Positions 8,714 through 15,661 of a DNA stretch of 16,008 bases are shown in pieces; positions within the stretch are counted from its first letter, which is position 1; each line of letters opens with the position of its first letter. The stretch is from an uncultured Lachnospiraceae bacterium. GTDB taxonomy: Bacteria; Bacillota; Clostridia; Lachnospirales; Lachnospiraceae. The notes under the pieces were generated by a model. That model was not told where the DNA came from, searched no databases, and was given only the letters and a program-made list of their open reading frames with translations. The stretch spans positions 1-16,008 of the forward strand of contig CALEFO010000091.1 in the NCBI GenBank assembly GCA_937877165.1, given 5' to 3'. Both the position numbers and the translations under genes were made by a program.

Positions 8714-10008
8714 GAGTATTGAAAAAAAGATATCTCAAAATGAATATTCGAATTGCCTCTTCCTTGTCGATTGGCAGTGGAGAGAACGAAAATACGGATC
8801 ACGATGTTCTGGTGAACACGGAGGGACTTCCATATATTCCGGGGTCTGCTGTTGCCGGTGTGACAAGGCATGCTCTTGCTGAAGCAGCACTTCTGGATGA
8901 GGCTCAGGATAAAATATTGTTTGGCAATGTTGTCATTAATAGGGTGGCATGCAGCGATGATACGGAGTATGCATCAGAGAGTCAGATTGTGACCTATGAT
9001 GTGCAGCTTAAGGCATCTGACGGAGAACAGCTCCTTGTCACAAGCAGGGATATGGTAGCACTTGATCCATTCAAGACATCAATTACCGGTGGGAAATTTG
9101 ATATGGAAGTTCTTGAGCCGGGGGCCACGGGGGTTGTTATTATCGAACAGAATCAGACTGCCGAAACAGAGATCGATCCTTTGATTGAGATTGCACGGGT
9201 GTGGTGCTCCGGCAGGGTCCGGTTTGGAGCCAAGACCAGCAGAGGCTATGGTGCAGTGGAAGTCATGGATTTCTATGTAGCCTCGTTTGATTTTTCCAAA
9301 GAAGGGGAAATACGGCAGTGGCTCGCTTTTTCTCCAAGAGATACACAAAACGTGCACTGGAAACATCTAGTAGATGTAAAGGATGTCCTCAATAATGAAG
9401 TGCGCCTCGTTCTTGATTTGCAGCAGGTCGGTGGTATTTCAATACGAAAATATACGACGGGGGTATGTGAGAAGGGAACCTTGCCGGACTATGAGCAAAT
9501 GACTTATGCCAATGGAGATCCTGTAATTCCAGGGACATCCTGGGCGGGTACATTTCGCCATGCTATTGAAGGCATGATTGGCAGGGATGAGACGCAGAAA
9601 TATTTCGGTATGATTGAAAACGGACATAAGACCAGAGCGGAGATCTGTTTCTCAGAGAGCCGGATTACAGGAGGACAGAGCAAGCAATTTACACGCGGCG
9701 CGATCAATCGGTTTACAGGCGGCGCGGCAAATAAAGCCCTTTATACCGAGAAAACCTATTATCATGGTCATACACAGCTTACTATTGTGCTGCGCAGGAA
9801 TCATGCAGAAAACCAGACAAAATTTCAAAATGCGCTGGCTGCTGCGTTAGTCGATCTAAATGAAGGATTCCTGTCAGTCGGCGGTGAAACTTCCATTGGC
9901 AGAGGGCTGTTCACCATTACTGCGCTGAACGGAGAGAAAGCAGCCGATCATGCTGCAGGTCTATTTGCACAGATCCGCAAGGTATTCATGGAGGAGGGAC
10001 AGGCATGA
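8710..10008 (+). CDS. Cas7-2x, tandem Csm3-like RAMP protein
   Basis: Two Cas7 domains in one 432-aa chain, forming two backbone segments along the crRNA. Domain 1 (about 8-190) has SIGSGENENTDHD (20-32), GLPYIPGSAVAGVTRHAL (39-56) and a glycine loop RFGAKTSRGYGAV (171-183); D30 and D32 are candidate target-RNA-cutting aspartates. Domain 2 (about 228-410) has QQVGGISIRKY (238-248), GDPVIPGTSWAGTFRHAI (269-286) and the loop SVGGETSIGRGLF (389-401); its equivalent acid is not obvious, with D260 in LPDYEQ the nearest candidate. The ATG at 8710 overlaps the preceding stop as ATGA and is preceded by AGGAAGGGG, so the two are translationally coupled. The tandem arrangement is the one described as Cas7-2x in III-Dv complexes. 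Confidence 0.87.
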   Translation: MRVLKKRYLKMNIRIASSLSIGSGENENTDHDVLVNTEGLPYIPGSAVAGVTRHALAEAALLDEAQDKILFGNVVINRVACSDDTEYASESQIVTYDVQLKASDGEQLLVTSRDMVALDPFKTSITGGKFDMEVLEPGATGVVIIEQNQTAETEIDPLIEIARVWCSGRVRFGAKTSRGYGAVEVMDFYVASFDFSKEGEIRQWLAFSPRDTQNVHWKHLVDVKDVLNNEVRLVLDLQQVGGISIRKYTTGVCEKGTLPDYEQMTYANGDPVIPGTSWAGTFRHAIEGMIGRDETQKYFGMIENGHKTRAEICFSESRITGGQSKQFTRGAINRFTGGAANKALYTEKTYYHGHTQLTIVLRRNHAENQTKFQNALAAALVDLNEGFLSVGGETSIGRGLFTITALNGEKAADHAAGLFAQIRKVFMEEGQA

Positions 10009-10472
10009 ATCATCTTAGAGAATTGCAGGATTGCGTTCAGGATATGACCGGTGATGTGTTTTATTCTGCAGAGCAGACAGATCGGTATGATGTTGGATAC
10101 TGGAATGTAGATGCGCTTGGCAGAATTAAAGAAGAGAATCTGCTTTCTCTTCGTGTTTTTAATGAAGATAAGGAGGTACGTCTTTCTCGCTCGGATATTG
10201 GTCAGACGTTCGCACTGCGTGTTATTGATGATCGCAGTGATTGCCATGATCATTATGATGAATGGCAGCTTCTCGACAAGGATGATAAAAGGTCAATGGG
10301 CACACATTTTATGGCAACTGGCGGCGGTTCTTATGAATTTCCGCTGACAGGGCTGAGGCATCCGGCTGTGCTGATTCGGTACTATTTGGAGAGTAAGACA
10401 AGCGATGGAGAGACGGGACTGACCTATGTCTGTGATTGGAGATGTGTGACGTTCGGAGAGATGGGGGAATAG
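10005..10472 (+). CDS. csx19: Csx19-like type III-D subunit
   Basis: A 155-aa acidic protein. Motifs resembling the Csx19 family (marker of subtype III-D) are LLSLRVFNEDKEVRLSR at about 46-62, a central DEWQLLDKDD, a glycine turn ATGGGSYEFPL and a C-terminal strand pair VLIRYYLE ... YVCDWRCVTFGE. In the III-Dv complex Csx19 is a small structural subunit at the Cas10/crRNA-tag end; no catalytic role is known to me. ATG overlaps the preceding stop (ATGA at 10005-10008), with GGAGGGACAGGC just upstream. The family call is by motif memory, strengthened by its place among Cas10, Csx10 and TIGR03986-type genes, where csx19 is expected. Confidence 0.78.
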   Translation: MNHLRELQDCVQDMTGDVFYSAEQTDRYDVGYWNVDALGRIKEENLLSLRVFNEDKEVRLSRSDIGQTFALRVIDDRSDCHDHYDEWQLLDKDDKRSMGTHFMATGGGSYEFPLTGLRHPAVLIRYYLESKTSDGETGLTYVCDWRCVTFGEMGE

Positions 10473-10478
10473 GGCGAT

Positions 10479-12458
10479 ATGGCTGGACGATTCAACAACA
10501 ATTATAAATTCGGTGGCTATGACAGCAGAAGAAAAGAAAGCACTTCTAACAAGTATAGTAGGAATATGAAGGCAGGATTTGTGAATCCATATAATTTTGT
10601 CCCGACGGATGCTCCCAAGCGCTTTATTGATGCAGAGGCAGCCGCCAAAGACAAACATACAGGGGTGTTTTCCTGCCGTCTGATTACAAGAACGCCGCTT
10701 TCCATTCCTGACACAGCCGAACAATCTGGTGACAATGCGCCATATCCATTTCTTACAGTTGATGGAAATAAGATCATACCAGGAAGCAGTCTCCGCGGTG
10801 TAATTCGAAGTATTTATGAGACGGTAACCAATTCCTGCATGACCACAGTTGAGGAGAATGACGTCATTAATGCGCGTGCAGACCCTAAAAGCGCCTTCCA
10901 GCCTTCACTCTTGATAAGAGAAAATGAAGAATGGAATTTATATTCTGCACAACGTACTCCGCTGGTTGTCAGGGAGGGGACTGTTACAAACGGGACCATC
11001 CACGTCCAGGGAAAAGATTATCACTGGGGAGATCCGGTTCTGATTGACGATGGTAATAAGAAAAGGTATCCAAGTGATCTTCGTCCTTATGCACCAGAAA
11101 ATTTGAAACCGGGATATAAAAAGGGCTATTTGTTTCTCGGAGAGGCTTTTGGGAACAAACATGCAGAAGGTATCTTTTTTAAAGAAAACAAAATAAACGG
11201 TAACTCCTCGGAATATATCGCAAGACTGGATGAGGTTTATGCTGCTTACAACGACAGCTCCATTAATCGCAATCTTTACACAAACGCAAATGGAAAAAAG
11301 AACATCAAAGCGCACTATGGATATCAGGGATATGAGTATGCCAAGAAAAAAGGAGTTATCCCGATCTGGTATCAGATAACCGCAGAAGGCAAAATCCATC
11401 TTTCGTTCGCGGCCATTGGACGGATGGTTTATGATAATTCTCTTTCGGATATCGATAACGTTGGAAAGCCATGCAGAAACAGAAACAACCTGTGCAAGGC
11501 ATGTGCTTTGTTTGGCATGATTGGTGAGAAAAGCCTTGGCAGCAAAGTTCGTTTCACTGATGGAATATGTGTATTGGATTCCGGAACAGTGGACAACGTT
11601 CTGCTCAAAGAGCTTGGATCACCGAAACCGTCCTATCTTCCTTTCTATACAGAAGAGGGAAAGGATTACGATCAGCATGGGATAAGGATTCGTGGAAGGA
11701 AGTTCTATTGGCATAATCCTAAAGCTGCATCCGATGAGAATGTGTACAAAGGAGATCCTAAAGGAGATACATCGAGAAGCTCAAGTGTCGAGCTGCAGAA
11801 TTCCGGAGCGGAGTATACATTTAAGGTTTATTATGACAAGGTTACAGAACAGCAGCGCAACGAACTTGCATGGGCACTGACGCTCGGCGATAATGATAAG
11901 GATGGAAAACACTGTATCAAAATCGGACATAGTAAACCACTCGGATTGGGAAGCGCCAAAATTGTTATAGAGGATGCGATAGAGCGAAATATAAATGTTG
12001 AAGAGGGAACGTATGATGAGACAGCTGTTGCATTAGTTCCTGCAATCGCAGCTGGTGAGAATGCGGTTTGCACCAATATTGGCTACAGAGAACTGATGAG
12101 GATTACAGACTATACGGCAATCGCGAACCTGCCCATTGAGTATCCTTATATTGATAATAGCAAAGATCCAATGGATCAGATTGCGGCCAGAAATCCTAAT
12201 GCAGTAGCAAGCCATCAGTGGTTCAACAGGAATAAGTCGGACTGCGGACTTCTGCCGCATATTTCAGAACCGCAGGAATTGCATCCGTATCATTATGATC
12301 CAAACGCTAACGGAAACAGAGAATCAAATGGATACGGGAGCAGGGGAAGTTCGGGCAATTCGTCATATAGCGGTGGAAGCTTCCATGGAAGAAGTAAAAG
12401 TTTTAGCGTTCCTGCAACATATAGGCCAATTAAACCGCACAGCAAGCCAGGAAAGTGA
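10479..12458 (+). CDS. Cas7 with large insertion, TIGR03986-like RAMP protein
   Basis: A 659-aa RAMP backbone subunit. The N-terminus has the family-typical NPYNFVP (36-42). The Cas7 core opens with LITRTPLSIPDTAEQSGDN (68-86; D78 and D85 are candidate catalytic acids) and GNKIIPGSSLRGVIRSIYE (96-114), and closes with the glycine loop GHSKPLGLGSAK (483-494). A long region (about 125-470) interrupts this core and contains a probable metal-binding cluster C332-x6-C339-x2-C342 in CRNRNNLCKACALFG. This is the 'Cas7-insertion' of III-D2/III-Dv. Residues 609-640 form an unusual Gly/Ser/Asn-rich tail ending in basic residues, probably disordered. It starts 6 bp after csx19 behind GGGGGAATAGGGCG and is the last gene of the effector operon. 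Confidence 0.85.
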   Translation: MAGRFNNNYKFGGYDSRRKESTSNKYSRNMKAGFVNPYNFVPTDAPKRFIDAEAAAKDKHTGVFSCRLITRTPLSIPDTAEQSGDNAPYPFLTVDGNKIIPGSSLRGVIRSIYETVTNSCMTTVEENDVINARADPKSAFQPSLLIRENEEWNLYSAQRTPLVVREGTVTNGTIHVQGKDYHWGDPVLIDDGNKKRYPSDLRPYAPENLKPGYKKGYLFLGEAFGNKHAEGIFFKENKINGNSSEYIARLDEVYAAYNDSSINRNLYTNANGKKNIKAHYGYQGYEYAKKKGVIPIWYQITAEGKIHLSFAAIGRMVYDNSLSDIDNVGKPCRNRNNLCKACALFGMIGEKSLGSKVRFTDGICVLDSGTVDNVLLKELGSPKPSYLPFYTEEGKDYDQHGIRIRGRKFYWHNPKAASDENVYKGDPKGDTSRSSSVELQNSGAEYTFKVYYDKVTEQQRNELAWALTLGDNDKDGKHCIKIGHSKPLGLGSAKIVIEDAIERNINVEEGTYDETAVALVPAIAAGENAVCTNIGYRELMRITDYTAIANLPIEYPYIDNSKDPMDQIAARNPNAVASHQWFNRNKSDCGLLPHISEPQELHPYHYDPNANGNRESNGYGSRGSSGNSSYSGGSFHGRSKSFSVPATYRPIKPHSKPGK

Positions 12459-12463
12459 TACGG

Positions 12464-12486
12464 GTGGTTTTATGCCGTAAAACTAC
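12464..12486 (+). terminator. AT-rich hairpin just after the effector operon
   Basis: Six bases after the stop of the last effector gene, GTGGTTTTA (12464-12472) and TAAAACTAC (12478-12486) form a 9-bp stem (one G-U pair in RNA) around a TGCCG loop. It lacks a proper downstream T-run (TTCC follows), so it is at best a weak terminator or an mRNA-end stabiliser. It marks the border between operon and CRISPR leader. Confidence 0.35.
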
Positions 12487-12579
12487 TTCCAAATATTCAG
12501 TGAAGCTCTTGCCCTGGTACCAAGATTGGCCGTACAATTCTATTGATGTAGAAATGGACAAATTAAGGTGATTTTATGA

Positions 12580-12668
12580 TTTTGCGCCGCGCCTTGATTT
12601 TACAGGCTTTTTTCATAAAGAATGCACGCAAAATGAGAACCCCGAAGGGGAAAAATTTTTTGCGCCGC
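12580..12668 (+). repeat. Leader direct repeat TTTTGCGCCGC, two copies
   Basis: TTTTGCGCCGC occurs at 12580-12590 and again at 12658-12668, 78 bp start to start, flanking the leader hairpin. The second copy extends into a small palindrome TTTGC-GCC-GCAAA (12659-12671). Possible roles are binding of a regulator or of the adaptation complex; this is inference from placement only. Confidence 0.5.
12640..12651 (+). other. Leader stem-loop identical to CRISPR repeat core
   Basis: CCCCGAAGGGGA here is the same 12 bases as the hairpin core of every repeat in the array, 64 bp upstream of the first repeat. The flanks do not match the repeat, so it is not simply a decayed full repeat. It is followed by AAAAATTTTTT, so it could also act as a transcription-pausing hairpin. 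Confidence 0.6.
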
Positions 12669-12714
12669 AAACTAGCTCAGAGAGACAGTAAAAATAGGCG
12701 TTTCCAGACACAGG

Positions 12715-13903
12715 ATTGAGGAAGACATGATCCCCGAAGGGGACGGAAACGCGCTGACCGTTTGCGCAAGGTAATACCTAACCCATTGAGGAAGACATGA
12801 TCCCCGAAGGGGACGGAAACATCATGGCGGCATGATTGACGAACAAGAATGGTAAGAATTGAGGAAGACATGATCCCCGAAGGGGACGGAAACTTCGGGT
12901 TCTTCGATCAGACATTCGCCCTGTGTTATTGAGGAAGACATGATCCCCGAAGGGGACGGAAACCCCGTAAAGCGTGTTACAGGAAGAAAACGGGAAATAA
13001 TTGAGGAAGACATGATCCCCGAAGGGGACGGAAACTAGCTTGTGCGGCGCACTGCTCACGGCATGCTGCATTGAGGAAGACATGATCCCCGAAGGGGACG
13101 GAAACACAGAATCTTCTGCGCGGCAAAGAGCCGGCATCATTGAGGAAGACATGATCCCCGAAGGGGACGGAAACAAACGAGGGCTATATCTTTCAACACT
13201 GTGTTTCCTTCCATTGAGGAAGACATGATCCCCGAAGGGGACGGAAACCTGGATGAACTTCCAATCATCCAGAAGAGACTTAACAACATTGAGGAAGACA
13301 TGATCCCCGAAGGGGACGGAAACAGGGATGCAACAAGCCGTTCCGCCGCGGCTTCCTTGAATTGAGGAAGACATGATCCCCGAAGGGGACGGAAACTTCG
13401 GTGTTGTCCTTTGCCTTGCGCAGCTTTTCCAACACCATTGAGGAAGACATGATCCCCGAAGGGGACGGAAACGTTGTTGTCTGTGCACCCTCAGCCATCG
13501 CAAGAACCTCATTGAGGAAGACATGATCCCCGAAGGGGACGGAAACACTTACCAAATTCACTCCATACATCTTACTCATAATATTGAGGAAGACATGATC
13601 CCCGAAGGGGACGGAAACGCCTTTAACATTTTCTCTGTCCCCCATGCAAGGAGGATTGAGGAAGACATGATCCCCGAAGGGGACGGAAACCGTAGCCGCC
13701 ATTGACCGAATGCCGATACTCCATGTAATTGAGGAAGACATGATCCCCGAAGGGGACGGAAACCCATTTTCTGATGCACAGCATCCAGAATGTACTCATT
13801 GAGGAATAGATGGTCCCCGAAGGGGACGGAAACATGCGAGAAGAATAGATACTACTTTCGACTTTGAATTGAGGAATAGATGGTCCCCGAAGGGGACGGA
13901 AAC
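12715..13903 (+). CRISPR. CRISPR array, 17 repeats of 36 bp, 16 spacers
   Basis: The repeat starts ATTGAGGAAG, ends GGGGACGGAAAC and contains the stem TCCCC-GAA-GGGGA. Repeat starts: 12715, 12785, 12858, 12928, 13000, 13070, 13139, 13213, 13288, 13361, 13437, 13511, 13583, 13655, 13728, 13798, 13868. The first 15 are identical; the last two share three substitutions. Spacers run 33-40 bp (34, 37, 34, 36, 34, 33, 38, 39, 37, 40, 38, 36, 36, 37, 34, 34), the variable lengths usual for type III. Bases flanking the repeats vary, which fixes the 36-bp unit. The + direction is supported by the leader upstream, variant repeats at the far end, and Cas6 logic: cutting just 3' of GGGG leaves the 8-nt tag ACGGAAAC. 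The spacers look unrelated to one another, and I noticed no match inside this window by eye. Confidence 0.98.
13798..13903 (+). repeat. Two variant (trailer-end) repeats with extended stem
   Basis: Repeats 16 (13798-13833) and 17 (13868-13903) are identical to each other but differ from the other 15 at repeat positions 10 (G to T), 12 (C to G) and 16 (A to G). The last change lets the stem grow from 5 bp to 6 bp (GTCCCC-GAA-GGGGAC). The 3' tag half is unchanged, so they should still be processed. Confidence 0.9.
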
Positions 13904-13917
13904 GGGGAAAAAGCTTC

Positions 13918-14244
13918 ATGAAGAAAGAGCATTCATATTCCTCGGAAGAAAGAAGGACAATTGAATTATCAAGAAGACTTGATAAACATGATCCAGATGC
14001 AATTCTTGAAGCGTTGCAAGCGGGAAGCTATTTTTGCAAAGTAAAGGCAATGATTACGTGCGCTAAATACAATATAAAAAGCGATGAAATCACTGAAGCG
14101 ATAAAGCAGTTAAAAGGTATCGAAGCTGTAATACTTGGAAGTACAGTCGGAGAGTATGCGGAGGCAACATTGCATGTATTGGAAGTCGAAAAATACAATG
14201 GCAATAATTCATTTGTGTTAGACCTGATCGACGCTGGAGTATAA
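13918..14244 (+). CDS. Unrecognised helical 108-aa protein between array and cas1
   Basis: I do not recognise this family. The 108-aa product starts with a charged segment (KKEHSYSSEERR), then reads as alternating amphipathic helices: AILEALQAG, CKVKAMITCAKY, DEITEAIKQLKG, AVILGSTVGEYAEATLHVL, and a final SFVLDLIDAG. This resembles short helical-repeat (HEAT-like) proteins, but I cannot name one. It has no signal peptide, membrane segment or catalytic motif that I can see. The ATG lies 15 bp after the last repeat with GGGGAAAA upstream, and it ends 100 bp before cas1 in the same direction. The array transcript presumably runs into it, or it has its own promoter within the last repeats. Roles in adaptation or as a regulator are guesses. 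The frame and ribosome binding site make it a likely real gene. Confidence 0.65.
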   Translation: MKKEHSYSSEERRTIELSRRLDKHDPDAILEALQAGSYFCKVKAMITCAKYNIKSDEITEAIKQLKGIEAVILGSTVGEYAEATLHVLEVEKYNGNNSFVLDLIDAGV

Positions 14245-14344
14245 TATGGCTGGCAACGCAAAATTGAAATAAAAGTTGATAGAGGAGAGCAGCAGGAATC
14301 AGCAACAGATTTTTCGAACCTGATAAAGAATGAGAGGAAGAGGT

Positions 14345-15343
14345 ATGAGTTATCTGTATGTTTGTGAACAAGGTTCCACAGTAGGGATAGAAGATCATCG
14401 TTTTCTGGTTCGCTGCAAAGATGGAATGGTCAAGAGCATTCCGGTGGAAACACTGGAAGCAATGGAAATCTTTGGACGTGTTCAGCTGACAACTCCGTGT
14501 ATTACAGAATGCCTGAAACGCGGCGTTCAGATTGTTTTCTATTCAGCGAGCGGAGCGTATTTTGGCCGATTGGTTTCGACCAATCATATCAATGTGGAGA
14601 GGCAGCGAGTGCAGGCGGCGCTGACGGAAGAATTCTGTACAGAGATTTCCCGGAAGATTCTCCGTGCGAAAATCAGAAATCAGGTTGTGATTCTCCGGCG
14701 TTATGCGAGAAATTCTGCGTATTCTGTTGAGAATAGTGTGGACCAAATGCTGCGGCTGAGTGGGAAGTTAGATTCTTGTTCACAGACGGAAGAGCTCATG
14801 GGCTATGAGGGAGCTGCTGCCAGAGTATATTTCTCTGCACTGGGCGAACTGATAGATCCTGATTTTCATTTCACAGGCCGCAACCGAAGACCGCCGATGG
14901 ATCCGTTTAATTCGTTGATCAGCCTTGGCTATTCTGTGATTTTGAATGAAATCTATGGGAAGCTAGAGTCCAAAGGTTTGAATCCGTATTTTGGAATCAT
15001 GCATAAGGATCGGGAAAAGCATCCGACGCTTGCCAGTGATTTGATGGAAGAATGGAGAGCTGTTCTTGCAGATTCACTGGCCATGAGTGTTCTGAATGGA
15101 CATGAACTGAATCAGGAGGATTTTTACCGGGATCCGGAAACAGGTGGCGTTTTGCTTGGTAAAACTGGATTTAAAACATTTATTGGAAAACTGGAGCATA
15201 AGCTGCGTACAGATAATCGATATTTGAATTATATTGATTATAGCGTCAGCTTTCGGAGAGCCATGGATCTTCAAATGAACCAGTTCTGCAAGGCTATTGA
15301 GAACAACGATCCGGATCAGTATTCTCCGGTTATTATTCGGTGA
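14345..15343 (+). CDS. cas1: Cas1 CRISPR integrase
   Basis: Metal-dependent integrase that, with Cas2, inserts new spacers at the leader end of the array. The 332-aa protein has the N-terminal strand domain MSYLYVCEQGSTVGIED, and a helical domain with GYEGAAARVYFSAL (catalytic E155), FGIMHKDREKHPTLASDLMEEWR (H220 and acidic D232/E235) and the upstream conserved RNRRPPMDPFNSLISLGYS (179-197). All three metal-binding positions are present. The start at 14345 is set by GAGGAAGAGG; an ATG at 14330 lies on top of that site and is less likely. No reverse transcriptase or Cas6 domain is fused. A TATAAT at 14240-14245 may be a -10 element, but no good -35 accompanies it. cas2 follows directly. The intact active site contrasts with the damaged cas2. 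Confidence 0.95.
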   Translation: MSYLYVCEQGSTVGIEDHRFLVRCKDGMVKSIPVETLEAMEIFGRVQLTTPCITECLKRGVQIVFYSASGAYFGRLVSTNHINVERQRVQAALTEEFCTEISRKILRAKIRNQVVILRRYARNSAYSVENSVDQMLRLSGKLDSCSQTEELMGYEGAAARVYFSALGELIDPDFHFTGRNRRPPMDPFNSLISLGYSVILNEIYGKLESKGLNPYFGIMHKDREKHPTLASDLMEEWRAVLADSLAMSVLNGHELNQEDFYRDPETGGVLLGKTGFKTFIGKLEHKLRTDNRYLNYIDYSVSFRRAMDLQMNQFCKAIENNDPDQYSPVIIR

Positions 15344-15348
15344 CGCAT

Positions 15349-15639
15349 ATGGAAAACTACTATTGGAATACAGCAGAGAATACGGGATCAAAGAAGTTAT
15401 TTGTTCTGATTATTTATGACATCGTCAGCAACAAACGAAGGGCGAAATTTGCCAGGGCCATGAATGGATATGGATTTCGGGTTCAGAAATCTGCCTTTGA
15501 GGCCTTGATAGAAGAAAACTTGTTTATAAAACTTCAAAAGGAGATTCCGTTGCTGATTGATCCAGAGGAGGACAGTGTACGAATTTACCGCATGACTGGG
15601 TACGGGAAGTCAAACTGTTTGGCGTTAATGATAAAATAG
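15349..15639 (+). CDS. cas2: Cas2, with apparent frameshift near the C-terminus
   Basis: Small subunit of the Cas1-Cas2 integrase. The 96-aa product contains KKLFVLIIYDIVSNKRRAKF (conserved strand with the aspartate of YDI), GYGFRVQKSAFEA and EEDSVRIYRMT, all Cas2-like. After that it ends abnormally in GYGKSNCLALMIK. The -1 frame beginning at TGG 15597 instead reads WVREVKLFGVND, then IEAEDLIIV, and stops at TGA 15663-15665. That is a normal Cas2 C-terminal strand, and it overlaps the next start as ATGA. A single lost base near 15590-15598 explains this. No slippery heptamer is visible, so programmed frameshifting is unlikely; sequencing error is possible. ATG 15349 lies 5 bp after the cas1 stop; a GTG at 15340 overlapping that stop is the alternative. 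In the intact frame the gene would be 105 aa. Confidence 0.88.
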   Translation: MENYYWNTAENTGSKKLFVLIIYDIVSNKRRAKFARAMNGYGFRVQKSAFEALIEENLFIKLQKEIPLLIDPEEDSVRIYRMTGYGKSNCLALMIK

Positions 15640-15661
15640 AAGCGGAGGATTTGATTATCGT

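Larger units (their letters stand above)
12459..12714 (+). promoter_or_regulatory. CRISPR leader region
   Basis: No gene fits this 256-bp non-coding stretch. It sits upstream of the first perfect repeat while the degenerate repeats are at the other end, so it is the leader: site of array transcription start and of spacer insertion. It is AT-rich with short GC islands and contains the hairpin after the operon, an 11-bp direct repeat (12580-12590 and 12658-12668), a copy of the repeat's stem-loop (12640-12650) and a T-rich stretch around 12607-12613. Promoter-like hexamers (TTGATT 12594-12599; TATGAT 12575-12580) exist, but no pair has standard spacing, so I do not place the promoter. Confidence 0.7.

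Noticed and set aside
12664..12695. tRNA-like CTAGCTCAGAGAG stretch in the leader
   Set aside because: No acceptor stem, anticodon arm or T-arm can be built around it.
13040..13705. Short + strand open frames inside the array
   Set aside because: They consist of repeat-encoded EEDMIPEGDGN units joined by spacers; not genes.
12778..13919. Long open frames on the minus strand across the array (up to 256 codons)
   Set aside because: They are repeat translations: the 36-bp repeat has no stop in any reverse frame (SVPFGDHVFLN, FPSPSGIMSSSM, FRPLRGSCLPQ), so open frames arise automatically.
14330..14344. Upstream ATG as the cas1 start
   Set aside because: It overlaps the purine-rich ribosome binding site used by ATG 14345, and Cas1 proteins usually begin at the MSYLYV strand.
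15583..15600. Programmed -1 frameshift in cas2
   Set aside because: No X-XXY-YYZ slippery heptamer or following stem-loop is visible; a mutation or sequencing error is simpler.
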